Positions 1 to 7,918 of a stretch of DNA of 28,859 nucleotides are shown one piece after another. Below the pieces are notes generated by a model that searched no databases, was not told the DNA's origin, and was given only the letters and a program-made list of their open reading frames with translations. Source of the DNA: Candidatus Gastranaerophilales bacterium (GTDB lineage: Bacteria > Cyanobacteriota > Vampirovibrionia > Gastranaerophilales > Gastranaerophilaceae); assembly GCA_910587175.1 (NCBI GenBank), contig CAJULH010000023.1, positions 1-28,859 of the forward strand, written 5' to 3'. The position numbers and the translations under genes were made by a program. Every line of letters starts with the position of its first letter. Positions within the stretch are counted from its first letter, which is position 1.

Positions 1-18
1 CACAATATATTATAATAA

Positions 19-59
19 TGTTTACGTTAAAAATCAATAAAAATTTGTTGTTTACATTA
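19..59. repeat. Pair of direct repeats upstream of XRE gene (possible operator)
   Basis: The 11-mer TGTTTACGTTA at 19-29 recurs as TGTTTACATTA at 49-59. The two copies differ at one base and are offset by exactly 30 bp, about three helical turns. They lie 56-96 bp upstream of the small XRE regulator gene. Same-face spacing suggests paired binding sites, possibly for autoregulation. Function is inferred; only the repeats are seen. Confidence 0.4.
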
Positions 60-114
60 TGAAAATTAGGCATAGAAAAAGAATATGCTTATATTAAAAG
101 GTTAAAAACTGTGG

Positions 115-459
115 ATGCGTATGAATGAAAAGGACATAAAAAAGCTGTTAGGCGAAAATATCAGAAAAATCAGATGGGGTAAAAACATGACCCAGGAAGC
201 TTTTTCTGAAAAAATAGGTATAGAGCCATCCAGCCTTTCAAATATAGAAAACGGTAAAAGTCTGCCCTCAACACAAACTATAATAAATATCCAGCATGAA
301 TTTTCCGTATCGCCAAATGAAATATTTGATTTTGATGTAGATTATCTTAGAAGCGGACAATATCTTGAAGAAGAGATATGCAGTGCAGTACGCACGTTTG
401 ATGTGGAGAAAAAAAGGGTTTTATATAAAATTGTTAAGGCAATTGAGGTAAATGCATAA
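115..459 (+). CDS. XRE-family helix-turn-helix transcriptional regulator (114 aa)
   Basis: This is a small cytoplasmic DNA-binding protein of the Cro/C1 (XRE) family. A single HTH_3 domain covers about residues 13-70, with the typical signatures 'MTQEAFSEKIGI' and 'SLSNIENGKSLPS'. The remaining 40 or so residues are a short acidic, helical tail with no recognisable ligand domain. The ATG at 115 is followed by a second in-frame ATG at 121. No strong Shine-Dalgarno sequence is seen, only AAAGG around 97-101. It has no close neighbour on the same strand and is convergent with era. Paired direct repeats at 19-59 may be its own operator. Such stand-alone regulators occur both as phage-type repressors and as housekeeping regulators; no other phage gene is nearby, so I favour a chromosomal regulator. 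The target is unknown. Confidence 0.85.
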   Translation: MRMNEKDIKKLLGENIRKIRWGKNMTQEAFSEKIGIEPSSLSNIENGKSLPSTQTIINIQHEFSVSPNEIFDFDVDYLRSGQYLEEEICSAVRTFDVEKKRVLYKIVKAIEVNA

Positions 460-558
460 TTAACAGGACTTAATAAAAAAATAAGACTCCGAAATCTGAA
501 TCTTTAAACCCAAAAACTATGTATTGTGAAATGGCAAACCAAAATCCGGAAGATTTTA

Positions 559-1473
559 TTAAAGCTTTTTTTCAAACCCTAAAGCCTTGAGGGAATTATT
601 GTCCTTTTGCCAATTTTTCTTTACTTTCACAAAAAGCTCTAAAAACACTTTGTTCTGGGCAATTTCTTCTATTTCTTTTCTTGCTTCCGTACCGATTTTT
701 TTAAGCAGAGATCCGTTTTTTCCTATTATTATACCTTTTTGGCTTTCCTGCGAAACTATTATCTGCGCTTTGATGCGGTCAATAGTTTCCGTTTGCTTAT
801 AATCTTCAACCAAAACTGCCACAGAATGGGGAATTTCATCTTTTGTATTTAGTATAATTTTTTCCCTTATGACTTCTGATACAATAGCGCGCATGTTTTG
901 GTCGGTTATTTCATCATCAGGATAGAGTTTTTCGCCATTTGGTAAATATTCTTTGATTTTATCCAAAAGTACTAAAAGGTTTTTTCCTGTTTTTGCGCTT
1001 ATTTTTATAATCGGCAGATTTTTTTCAAAAAGTTTTTTATAGGATAAAATATTATATTCGAGTTTATTTGCTGATATTGTGTCTATTTTGTTGGCGACAA
1101 TTATTATCGGCTTGTTAATAGTTTTTAAATAATTTTCAACTATCCACTTGTCACCTGCTCCGGCTTCATCTTTGGAATCTACAAGGAATAACACAACGTC
1201 TGAATCTTCAAGGGAGGATTTTGATTCTTCTGCCAGAAATTCGCCAAGTTTGTTCAATGGTTTATGAATACCCGGAGTGTCGATGAATATAATTTGCGAA
1301 TTTTCATCTGTGTATATGTATTTTATCTGATATCTTGTAGTCTGGGCAACAGGAGTGGTTATTGCAATTTTTTGACCTGCAATTTTATTTAAAAGGGTGG
1401 ATTTTCCAACATTTGGTCTTGCAATTAGCGTTACAAAGCCTGTTTTAAAATTTGTATCCATTTTATATTTCAT
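559..1473 (-). CDS. era: GTPase Era, 16S rRNA assembly factor
   Basis: Era is an essential GTPase that binds the 3' end of 16S rRNA and assists 30S maturation. The 304-aa length is normal for the family. GTPase motifs are visible: P-loop ARPNVGKS (18-25), switch region AQTTR, G3 DTPG (65-68), G4 NKID (128-131) and G5 SAK (159-161). The C-terminal KH RNA-binding domain covers about 200-290, with GxxG as GKNG (251-254). One oddity is that the first glycine of the P-loop GxxxxGKS is alanine (codon GCA). A second start is possible at Met5. The gene is transcribed alone, convergent with the XRE gene, and diverges from the 513-aa envelope protein gene. Identification is secure from the motif set and the KH domain. 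Confidence 0.97.
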   Translation of the reverse strand: MKYKMDTNFKTGFVTLIARPNVGKSTLLNKIAGQKIAITTPVAQTTRYQIKYIYTDENSQIIFIDTPGIHKPLNKLGEFLAEESKSSLEDSDVVLFLVDSKDEAGAGDKWIVENYLKTINKPIIIVANKIDTISANKLEYNILSYKKLFEKNLPIIKISAKTGKNLLVLLDKIKEYLPNGEKLYPDDEITDQNMRAIVSEVIREKIILNTKDEIPHSVAVLVEDYKQTETIDRIKAQIIVSQESQKGIIIGKNGSLLKKIGTEARKEIEEIAQNKVFLELFVKVKKNWQKDNNSLKALGFEKKL

Positions 1474-1502
1474 AAAGTATTATTCCATTGCCTGTTGTTT
1501 TT

Positions 1503-1531
1503 TTGCCAGTTTTTTGTATTCATAGTATAAT
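1503..1531 (+). promoter_or_regulatory. Sigma-70 type promoter for the 513-aa protein gene
   Basis: TTGCCA at 1503-1508 is followed after 17 bp by TATAAT at 1526-1531, close to the consensus. The predicted start site near 1538 gives a leader of about 55 nt before the ATG at 1594. A second TATAAT at 1548-1553 could act as an alternative -10. Confidence 0.6.
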
Positions 1532-1593
1532 TAACTTTGTAATTTATTATAATATGTATATGATGGAAAATCCAACATTGAAGGGATAGAAGG

Positions 1594-3135
1594 ATGAGAA
1601 AATACATTCTTGGTATTATTTTAACATTGTTTTTAGGGCTTTTTGGCATATTTAATGCAGATACAATGGCTCTGGACAGTGATTATAAGAATAACCTCTT
1701 AAAGGTTGATGTGACAAAGGTAAATGATGGCAGCTATAAAATAGATTTGTTCACCCAAAAGCCTTATAATGAACCAATTAAGGTTATTAAAAAATCTGAC
1801 ACCAGCTATTATGTATTCCTGCCTGAAACGTACCATTCCATAACGTCTGTCGGAACATCAGGCGATATTAACAAAGTAGATGTAAAACTTTTTCCGTATG
1901 CCGGACAAGACTTAAATAACGGTTATACAAAGATAGACATATCTACAAGCAAGCCTGTTACATTTACAACAAGCGTTAGAACGGCAAACAAACAAGCTCC
2001 AAGAGTGGATGCAAAGAAACTTGCCCAGCTGGATAGTGCATTTGAGGGCAAGCCTAACTATCCTGCAGCCCAAAAGCCTGAAGTAAAACCTGTGGTTCAG
2101 CCTTCAAAAGTTCAGCCTGTTGCAAAACCTGTGGAACATTCTGTTGAAGTGAAAGAGCCGACCAAAGTAGCTGTAAAACCAGCTCCTGTGGTTGCACCAC
2201 AGCAAAAGACTGTAGCTGATAAGGTTGATAAGGCTATAGATAAAGCTAAACAAGATGCTCAAAAGATTGCATCAAATGCAGGTACTGAAATTGAAATAGT
2301 GACAAAGTCTAAAACCCAGATGCAGGAGCCCAAAGGCGGAACCCTTGATGTTGAGAAAAAAGCTTCTCCTGTTGATTTAGAGGAAGTTTTAGATGGCGAA
2401 TTATCTGATGAAGATATTTTAAGCCTTGAAGAAGATGCCAAAGAACAAGGTTTAACAGAACTTGCAACCGGTGAAGAAGAAGTTATACCGGAAATGACAA
2501 GAAACCAGCGCATAAAACAGATGATAAAACTTGTTGCAAAGACTGCGCTTGATAATATTTTGGCATTGATTGCAATTATACTCATACTTGTGGTTATAGT
2601 TCTTTTGCTTTCACCAAAAAGAAAAACTGCAAAAGAAGCTGGCAATCCGCCTGTGTATGAAAGCCTTGGAAATATTGTAGACAGTGTTGTAACCAAAGCT
2701 GAGGCTGCAAAAGCAGAAGAAGCCGAGCATACGGTTTATGAACAGGGGCATGTGGAAACACCTGCTGCACTTGAAAATACAGGGGTTGATGCATACGAAC
2801 CGAAGCCGATGCAGACTTATCAACAGGAAGAAAGCCCTGTTGCTGTTGAAGAAGAACCGACAGATGAAGCCGATGTTATTGCCTCAGAAAGTTTTGGTGA
2901 AAACAGAGGTCTTTGCCTTGTTAACTATGATGGAAGCATTGCTTTGATTGGCTATATCGGGGATGAAATCTTTGTAATACAAAACTTTGGCAAAATTACA
3001 CTGCTGAATCCAAGCATTCAGGTTCGTGTTGCAGAGCAGAATGACCACGATACAATTTATATTGTAAAAACAGCTAATTCTAAACTTATGGTTAGGGAAA
3101 CAAAAACTCTTATTGGTTTAGAGATGGTAATGTAA
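1594..3135 (+). CDS. Membrane-anchored protein with AMIN-like N-domain and small C-terminal domain (513 aa)
   Basis: I do not recognise a named family for the full protein. Residues 1-26 look like a signal peptide (basic MRK, then a hydrophobic run, ending near ADTMALD). Residues about 35-130 form a beta-rich domain resembling AMIN domains, which localise cell-envelope proteins in cyanobacteria and proteobacteria. A Pro/Lys/Val-rich linker (about 155-210) and an acidic segment (about 255-300) follow. A strong transmembrane helix covers about 320-340, and Lys/Arg after it suggests the C-terminus is cytoplasmic. The last 80 residues form a compact beta-rich domain. If the signal peptide is real, the N-domain would be outside the membrane. 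A GAAGG motif lies directly before the start. The gene is monocistronic, with a promoter at 1503 and a terminator at 3160. A role in envelope organisation is inference. Confidence 0.8.
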   Translation: MRKYILGIILTLFLGLFGIFNADTMALDSDYKNNLLKVDVTKVNDGSYKIDLFTQKPYNEPIKVIKKSDTSYYVFLPETYHSITSVGTSGDINKVDVKLFPYAGQDLNNGYTKIDISTSKPVTFTTSVRTANKQAPRVDAKKLAQLDSAFEGKPNYPAAQKPEVKPVVQPSKVQPVAKPVEHSVEVKEPTKVAVKPAPVVAPQQKTVADKVDKAIDKAKQDAQKIASNAGTEIEIVTKSKTQMQEPKGGTLDVEKKASPVDLEEVLDGELSDEDILSLEEDAKEQGLTELATGEEEVIPEMTRNQRIKQMIKLVAKTALDNILALIAIILILVVIVLLLSPKRKTAKEAGNPPVYESLGNIVDSVVTKAEAAKAEEAEHTVYEQGHVETPAALENTGVDAYEPKPMQTYQQEESPVAVEEEPTDEADVIASESFGENRGLCLVNYDGSIALIGYIGDEIFVIQNFGKITLLNPSIQVRVAEQNDHDTIYIVKTANSKLMVRETKTLIGLEMVM

Positions 3136-3159
3136 GAAATAAAAATATCAGATTATTTT

Positions 3160-3190
3160 AAACCCGTCTTTTTATGCAGAAGGCGGGTTT
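3160..3190 (+). terminator. Rho-independent terminator after the 513-aa protein gene
   Basis: An 11-bp stem pairs AAACCCGTCTT (3160-3170) with AAGGCGGGTTT (3180-3190), with one G-U pair and a 9-nt loop, followed by AGTTTTTCC. It overlaps the last codons of the convergent 298-aa gene, so it may work in both directions. Confidence 0.75.
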
Positions 3191-4068
3191 AGTTTTTCCA
3201 ATAATGTGGGATAAATTTCTATATAATCACTCAGATCCCGATAAAATGCTTCAAAATCAAGACTATGCCCCCTTTTTATTTGTCCGGGGTTGATTCCGTA
3301 TGAATGATATATTGATTTTGTCAGAATATTTGCTATTGAATCGTTGCCATGGCAATATGGGGATTCTTGGGCTATAAGCCATTGTATTGTTGCGCAAGTG
3401 CGGTTAATATCACGCAGTTTTGGTTGTTTTATTGATTTTAATTTTTCATATTCTTTTTTTGCAAGTTCTAAATTATAATAGGGTTTTTGAGGATTTCTGC
3501 CGTAATATATTCTTTTTTGCCAGCTGTATTTATCAATGATTCTGCATACGTTTGCATCTTTGTATTTTTTATTTGGTTTTGGTATTAAGATACCGTTATC
3601 TGTTCCGTTCAATTTTTTATCATAACTGTCCCAATATTCTATGCCCCTTGATATTTCATCTTCAAGCGGGTAATATCGTCTGTCATCAAGATCTCTTTTG
3701 CCGTAGTCAAATCCGTTTATTATATTAATGCCATCTTCAACTGATTTTAAGATTATATCAAAATCTTTATTTTCTGATATCATATCAGAAATTTTATAAG
3801 TTAAATCCAGCATTTGCCTGTTCCATCTGTCTTTGTTATCTTTTCTCTCGGTATTTTCAGGCAAATAGCCCCACATTCTGATTTGAAAAGTATCATCGTC
3901 CAAAACAGGCTTTTTTGAAATTAGGCTTGTGTAAAATCCTAATTTGTCAAAAGGTATACATTCTGTTTTTGTGTTACATGCGGTTGTTTGATGATGGGTA
4001 TTATTGTCAGAATTATTTTTGCTACAAAAATAAATATTATTGTAATTACTGTAAAAATTTATTCTCAT
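3172..4068 (-). CDS. Hypothetical protein with degenerate Fic-like C-terminal region (298 aa)
   Basis: No confident family assignment. The protein is hydrophilic, with no signal peptide by eye and no transmembrane segment. Its Asn/Tyr/Ser-rich N-terminus ('FYSNYNNIYFCSKNN', residues 5-19) looks disordered. The C-terminal 80 residues resemble a Fic fold: a helix ending 'IQWLIAQ', then SPYCHGNDS at 236-244 where active Fic proteins have HPFxxGNGR, then a helix 'ANILTKSIYHSYGI' and 'DFEAFYRDLSDYI'. The catalytic His and the downstream Gly-Arg are absent, so AMP transfer by the classical mechanism is unlikely. The gene follows the NSS transporter on the same strand after 66 bp and could be co-transcribed with it. 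Its 3' end overlaps the terminator of the convergent gene. The Fic relationship is my inference from pattern only. Confidence 0.75.
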   Translation of the reverse strand: MRINFYSNYNNIYFCSKNNSDNNTHHQTTACNTKTECIPFDKLGFYTSLISKKPVLDDDTFQIRMWGYLPENTERKDNKDRWNRQMLDLTYKISDMISENKDFDIILKSVEDGINIINGFDYGKRDLDDRRYYPLEDEISRGIEYWDSYDKKLNGTDNGILIPKPNKKYKDANVCRIIDKYSWQKRIYYGRNPQKPYYNLELAKKEYEKLKSIKQPKLRDINRTCATIQWLIAQESPYCHGNDSIANILTKSIYHSYGINPGQIKRGHSLDFEAFYRDLSDYIEIYPTLLEKLNPPSA

Positions 4069-4134
4069 TGTTTGAAGATTTTTTATGACTGTTTTTATAA
4101 AATCGCATAAAAAATATTTTTTGCTTTTTTATAT

Positions 4135-5466
4135 TTATACCAGTCCAAGCCCAAACAGCATCAAAAGAACCAATACAGGCGGAACAACAAATTTTAAAAG
4201 AAACATAAACGTGTTATAAAATTTTTCATTGGTTGTTAAAAGTTCCATCTTTGGTTTTAAAATCCACCCTACTACAACGCAAAGAATTATTGTGTTTAGT
4301 GGCAGTAAGATGTTTGATGCTGCAAAATCCATAATTTCAAAGAAGGTTTTGCCTAAAAGTTTATAACCGCTTAAAAGTCCGAAAGACCAGGTTGTTGGTA
4401 TCATAAAAACTAAAATAATTGAAGACATTATAACAGTGGCAAGTTTTCTTGAAATTTTAAATTTTTCTAAAATTGCTGCAATGCTTACTTCAAGAAGGCT
4501 TATGCCGGAAGTTAGTGCGGCAAAGAAAAGAAGAATAAAGAACATTAAGCCGAAAAATTGCCCGAAAGGCAAAGCTGCAAATACTTTAGGCAGAGTAATA
4601 AATACTAATCCCGCACCGGCACTGGGTTCTAAGTTAAAAGAAAACACGGCAGGGAAAATCATAATACCTGCAAGTACTGCTATTATTGTATTTCCAAGAA
4701 TTAAAAGTCCGGAAGATTGTATTATATCACTATCTTTTTTAAGGTAACTGCCATATGTAACAAGGCAGCCCATTCCAACGCTCAGAGTGAAAAGCGCCTG
4801 TCCCAAAGCTGTGAGTACAGTGGTAAAAGTAAATTTTGAAAAATCAGGTGTGAACATAAATTTCAAACCTTCAATTGAATTTGGGAGGAAAAGCCCTGTG
4901 ATTGCAAGGAAGAATAACATTATAATAAACAATGGCATTATGATATTATTTGCTGTCTCAATTCCTTTGTTTACGCCTCTGAACGGGAATATTGCACAAA
5001 GCACAAGGAATATAATACCCATAACCAAGGGGGCAACAGGTTGTGCTGCAAAGGTTTCAAAGGTTGCCTGGCTAATCTGGTCAACAGGGATGCTTCCAAG
5101 AAGGTATATAAATATATAATTAACAGTCCAACCGCCCACCACAAAATAAAAGCAGGGAATAAAGATGGATGTTATAAAACAAAGCCAGCCGAATATGCTG
5201 AATTTTTTGTTTATTTTTTCATAAGACCTTATAACTCCTCTGCGCATTTGTTTTCCAAGTAAAAGCTCGCAAAGAAGCGGAATCGAACATATGAACACTG
5301 TTAAAAGCACATACATTAAAAGAAAGATTGCACCGCCGTTTTGTCCCATCACATACGGGAAACGCCAAATATTGCCAAGCCCTACGGCACATCCTAATGT
5401 TGCCATTATAAATGCAAAACCTGATGACCAATTTGCTCTTTTTGCAGCGCTTCTCTCTATTGCCAT
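4135..5466 (-). CDS. Sodium-dependent neurotransmitter:sodium symporter (NSS/SNF) family transporter
   Basis: This inner-membrane Na+-coupled symporter probably imports an amino acid or related amine. The 443-aa length and about 11-12 hydrophobic helices fit bacterial NSS proteins such as LeuT, TnaT and MhsT. The diagnostic TM1 region is clear near the N-terminus: 'GCAVGLGNIWRFPYVMGQNG' is the unwound helix that binds Na+ and substrate. TM6-8 features such as 'FTLSVGMGCLVTYGSY' and 'FAALTSGISLLEVSIA' also match. The specific substrate cannot be read from sequence. The ATG is preceded by GAAGGA and by a near-consensus promoter (5515-5543), with a palindrome over the predicted transcription start. 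The next gene downstream on this strand is the Fic-like unknown. Confidence 0.93.
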   Translation of the reverse strand: MAIERSAAKRANWSSGFAFIMATLGCAVGLGNIWRFPYVMGQNGGAIFLLMYVLLTVFICSIPLLCELLLGKQMRRGVIRSYEKINKKFSIFGWLCFITSIFIPCFYFVVGGWTVNYIFIYLLGSIPVDQISQATFETFAAQPVAPLVMGIIFLVLCAIFPFRGVNKGIETANNIIMPLFIIMLFFLAITGLFLPNSIEGLKFMFTPDFSKFTFTTVLTALGQALFTLSVGMGCLVTYGSYLKKDSDIIQSSGLLILGNTIIAVLAGIMIFPAVFSFNLEPSAGAGLVFITLPKVFAALPFGQFFGLMFFILLFFAALTSGISLLEVSIAAILEKFKISRKLATVIMSSIILVFMIPTTWSFGLLSGYKLLGKTFFEIMDFAASNILLPLNTIILCVVVGWILKPKMELLTTNEKFYNTFMFLLKFVVPPVLVLLMLFGLGLV

Positions 5467-5500
5467 TTTTTTTGTTCCTTCAGTGGTTAAATTATATATT

Positions 5501-5543
5501 TACAATTGTAGTACATTTTATGATTTACAAGCCCCGATGTCAA
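5501..5543 (-). promoter_or_regulatory. Consensus promoter of the NSS transporter with TACAATTGTA palindrome
   Basis: On the minus strand TTGACA (5543-5538) is followed by a 17-bp spacer and TAAAAT (5520-5515). The perfect 10-bp palindrome TACAATTGTA at 5501-5510 covers the predicted start of transcription, a position expected for a repressor site. Promoter hexamers are seen; regulation is inferred. Confidence 0.6.
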
Positions 5544-5554
5544 TAAAATATTAA

Positions 5555-6004
5555 TTATTTGTATCTTTCCATCTCTCTTTGTATATCTTTCTTTTTCAGG
5601 GTTTCTCTTTTGTCATGCAGTTTTTTACCCTTGCAAAGTCCTATTTCAAGCTTTGCAAATCCCCTCTCTAAAAAAAGTTCCAAAGGCACTATGGTATAGC
5701 TCTCCTGTTTTATTTTTCCTAAAATTTTCAGGATTTCCTTTTTTGTCAAAAGAAGCTTTCTTGTGCGTTCAGGGTCATGATTGTTTCTGTTTCCGCCTTC
5801 GTAGGGGCTTATGTGGCAGTTGTATAAAAATACTTCCATATCTTCGACCTTTGCAAAGCTGTCTTTCAGGTTTATAGCGCCTTTTCGGATGGATTTTATT
5901 TCAGTTCCGAAAAGAACAATGCCTGCTTTGAACTTCTCAAAGATAAGATAATCGTGAAAAGCTTTTTTATTCGTAGCTATTATTTTTCTGCCTTGGTTTG
6001 TCAT
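5555..6004 (-). CDS. smpB: SsrA-binding protein SmpB
   Basis: SmpB binds tmRNA and delivers it to stalled ribosomes in trans-translation. The 149-aa length is typical. Family hallmarks are visible: 'ATNKKAFHDYLIFEKFKAGI' near the N-terminus, 'GTEIKSIRKGAINLKDSF', the 'NCHISPYEGGNRNNHDPER' segment, 'RKLLLTKKEI' and the basic C-terminal tail 'KGKKLHDKRETLKKKD', which enters the ribosomal mRNA channel. The ATG at 6004 has no Shine-Dalgarno sequence. Instead an extended -10 box (TGGTATAAT, minus strand) ends only 7 nt before the ATG, suggesting a leaderless mRNA. It is divergent from the sensor kinase across a 49-bp gap. The ssrA gene itself was not found in this window. Confidence 0.97.
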   Translation of the reverse strand: MTNQGRKIIATNKKAFHDYLIFEKFKAGIVLFGTEIKSIRKGAINLKDSFAKVEDMEVFLYNCHISPYEGGNRNNHDPERTRKLLLTKKEILKILGKIKQESYTIVPLELFLERGFAKLEIGLCKGKKLHDKRETLKKKDIQREMERYK

Positions 6005-6011
6005 AGAAATA

Positions 6012-6020
6012 ATTATACCA
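6012..6020 (-). promoter_or_regulatory. Extended -10 of smpB, 7 nt from the start codon
   Basis: Read on the minus strand the sequence is TGGTATAAT, then TATTTCT, then ATG. The TGN extension can replace a -35 box, and no good -35 is present at 17 bp. Transcription would begin at the last spacer base, making the smpB mRNA leaderless. Confidence 0.6.
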
Positions 6021-6034
6021 TGGTAATTTGCCTA

Positions 6035-6043
6035 TGATATAAT
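6035..6043 (+). promoter_or_regulatory. Extended -10 of the sensor kinase gene, 10 nt from the start codon
   Basis: TGATATAAT at 6035-6043 is an extended -10 element. Ten bases later comes the ATG at 6054, with no Shine-Dalgarno sequence between. The predicted leader is about 3 nt. It faces away from the similar smpB element in the same 49-bp gap. Confidence 0.6.
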
Positions 6044-6053
6044 ATCTATTGCT

Positions 6054-7871
6054 ATGAAGTTTAAATTGAATTTTGATGATACAGCGCAAAACAGGCTTAT
6101 AATTGCAGGGCTCTTGGTTTCTACCGTTTTAATAATTGCAGTCTCCATATTTGCTATCGGGAAAATTCAAGAGAAACTCTATGAAAGCTATGCAAATTTC
6201 GGACAGCTTTTAGGCAAAACTATTGCTATTCAAAGCTATGAACTTACTAAAAACAAACCCCAAAATGAGAAAATAAAAATTCTAAAATCCCACTCTGTTT
6301 CAATATTAGAAAGCAATTCAGACATTTCATTCATCACGTTTAAAGATGATAAGGGAAATATAATATTTTCAACCTCTGAAAATTTTAAGGACAAAGCCGA
6401 AAACACAAAGACTAACCTTTCTGCTCCTATCACAAATGAAAACGGAAAAATTGAGGGCACGGTTGAAATCGGACTGAATGCATCTATGGCATCTGCTATA
6501 GCAAAAACCACCAAAAACTCTATGTTTATTGTGTTCACGCTTGTTTGGGCGGTGTTTACCATTGTAATTTTGATAAATACTTTCTTAATCACGCGCGAAT
6601 TATCCATTCTGCATCAGGGTGTAAAAGCTATATCTGGCGGTAAATTCGGTACATTGTTGGAACATAAAGAAGTTTCAGGTGAAATCAAAGAACTTTTTTC
6701 AGCCTTTAATGATATGTCAAGCCGTCTGCATATTTATGAAGAACAAAATATTGAGGAACTTACTTTAGAGAGAAACAAATTTGAATCTGTATTGATGAGT
6801 ATTGCAAACGGGGTTGTGGTGTGTGACAGCGAAGATAATGTTGTTTTAGTAAACCCTATTGCCGAGAATATTCTTTCCATAAAATCATCCGAAATTATTG
6901 ATACATCCATAGCAAACTATGTAGATATCGAAGGTACAGCGTGTTTTAAAGATGAAATTGAGATGTTTAAAAAGACTCCTCTTGAAATTATCGAGAAAAA
7001 ACCTTTGGAATTTAATGTGGATGCTAATCATAGAGTTATAAAGTCTGTAATTTCACCTATGTTTTCAAAATCCCACGATTACCTTGGCTATATAATAGTT
7101 TTGATTGATATTACAAAAGAAGCTGAAGTTGATAAATTAAAAAGCGATTTTATCTCAAATGTTTCCCATGAATTAAGAACGCCTGTAACTGTTTTAAGAA
7201 GCTACATTGATACGCTTTATAGTTTTGGTGAAGAATTTAAATACGAGGAGCAAAAAGAATTCATCGGTGTTATAAATCAGGAAATTATCCGACTGAATAA
7301 TATGGTAAATGATATTTTGGACTTTTCAAAACTGGAATCAAACACCCGCTATGAAAAAACTCCGGGTGATATTATGCAGACGCTTGAGACGACTCTTTCA
7401 AATTTAAAGGTACTTGCTGAAGAAAAGAATGTAAATTTTGCAGTAGAAAAAGAGGGTGAAATTCCCCTTGTGCCATATAATGAAGAAAGTATTGAAAGGG
7501 TGATTTCAAACCTTGTCACAAATGCTATAAAGTATGCGCCTCAAAATTCTTCTATAAATATTAAGGCAAAAATGTCTGAAAAAATGGCAGAAAGTGTTGA
7601 AATAACCGTGACAGATAGTGGTATGGGTATATCAAAAGAGCATCAGAAAAAGATTTTTGACCGTTTTTACAGGGTTGAAAACGATACACATACTATAAAA
7701 GGTACCGGACTTGGACTTCATCTTGTAAAGGTGACAATTGAAAAACACCATAGCGGTAAAGTTTTTGTGGAATCTGAATTAAACAAAGGTTCAACATTTG
7801 GTTTCTGCCTGCCTCTGCATCCTGTTGAAGCAGATTTGGCTAATGAACTGAAGCACAAAACTAATGTGTAA
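6054..7871 (+). CDS. Orphan membrane sensor histidine kinase (HAMP-PAS-HisKA-HATPase)
   Basis: This 605-aa two-component sensor kinase sits in the inner membrane. TM1 covers about residues 15-36, an extracytoplasmic sensor region about 37-154, and TM2 about 155-179. HAMP follows (about 180-233), then a PAS domain (about 242-355). HisKA has the phospho-acceptor His372 in 'SNVSHELRTPVTVLRSYID'. The ATP-binding domain shows the N box 'VISNLVTNAIKYAP' (483-496), G1 'DSGMGI' (521-526) and G2 'GTGLGLHLVK' (550-559). The architecture resembles the PhoR/WalK group. No response regulator gene lies next to it, so the partner is elsewhere. The promoter is an extended -10 almost touching the ATG. The downstream neighbour is convergent. 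The signal sensed is unknown. Confidence 0.95.
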   Translation: MKFKLNFDDTAQNRLIIAGLLVSTVLIIAVSIFAIGKIQEKLYESYANFGQLLGKTIAIQSYELTKNKPQNEKIKILKSHSVSILESNSDISFITFKDDKGNIIFSTSENFKDKAENTKTNLSAPITNENGKIEGTVEIGLNASMASAIAKTTKNSMFIVFTLVWAVFTIVILINTFLITRELSILHQGVKAISGGKFGTLLEHKEVSGEIKELFSAFNDMSSRLHIYEEQNIEELTLERNKFESVLMSIANGVVVCDSEDNVVLVNPIAENILSIKSSEIIDTSIANYVDIEGTACFKDEIEMFKKTPLEIIEKKPLEFNVDANHRVIKSVISPMFSKSHDYLGYIIVLIDITKEAEVDKLKSDFISNVSHELRTPVTVLRSYIDTLYSFGEEFKYEEQKEFIGVINQEIIRLNNMVNDILDFSKLESNTRYEKTPGDIMQTLETTLSNLKVLAEEKNVNFAVEKEGEIPLVPYNEESIERVISNLVTNAIKYAPQNSSINIKAKMSEKMAESVEITVTDSGMGISKEHQKKIFDRFYRVENDTHTIKGTGLGLHLVKVTIEKHHSGKVFVESELNKGSTFGFCLPLHPVEADLANELKHKTNV

Positions 7872-7918
7872 TTAAAATATAGATTATTATAGAGCTAAAG
7901 CCATAGTTCAGTAGAAAA

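Noticed and set aside
2259..2696. Antisense open frame opposite the 513-aa gene
   Set aside because: It is fully inside a clear coding gene on the other strand, has no promoter or ribosome site, and its composition is that of a reversed Lys/Glu-rich frame.
3172..4068. Active Fic AMP-transferase
   Set aside because: The catalytic His and the GxGR part of the motif are missing, so only a degenerate Fic-like fold can be proposed.
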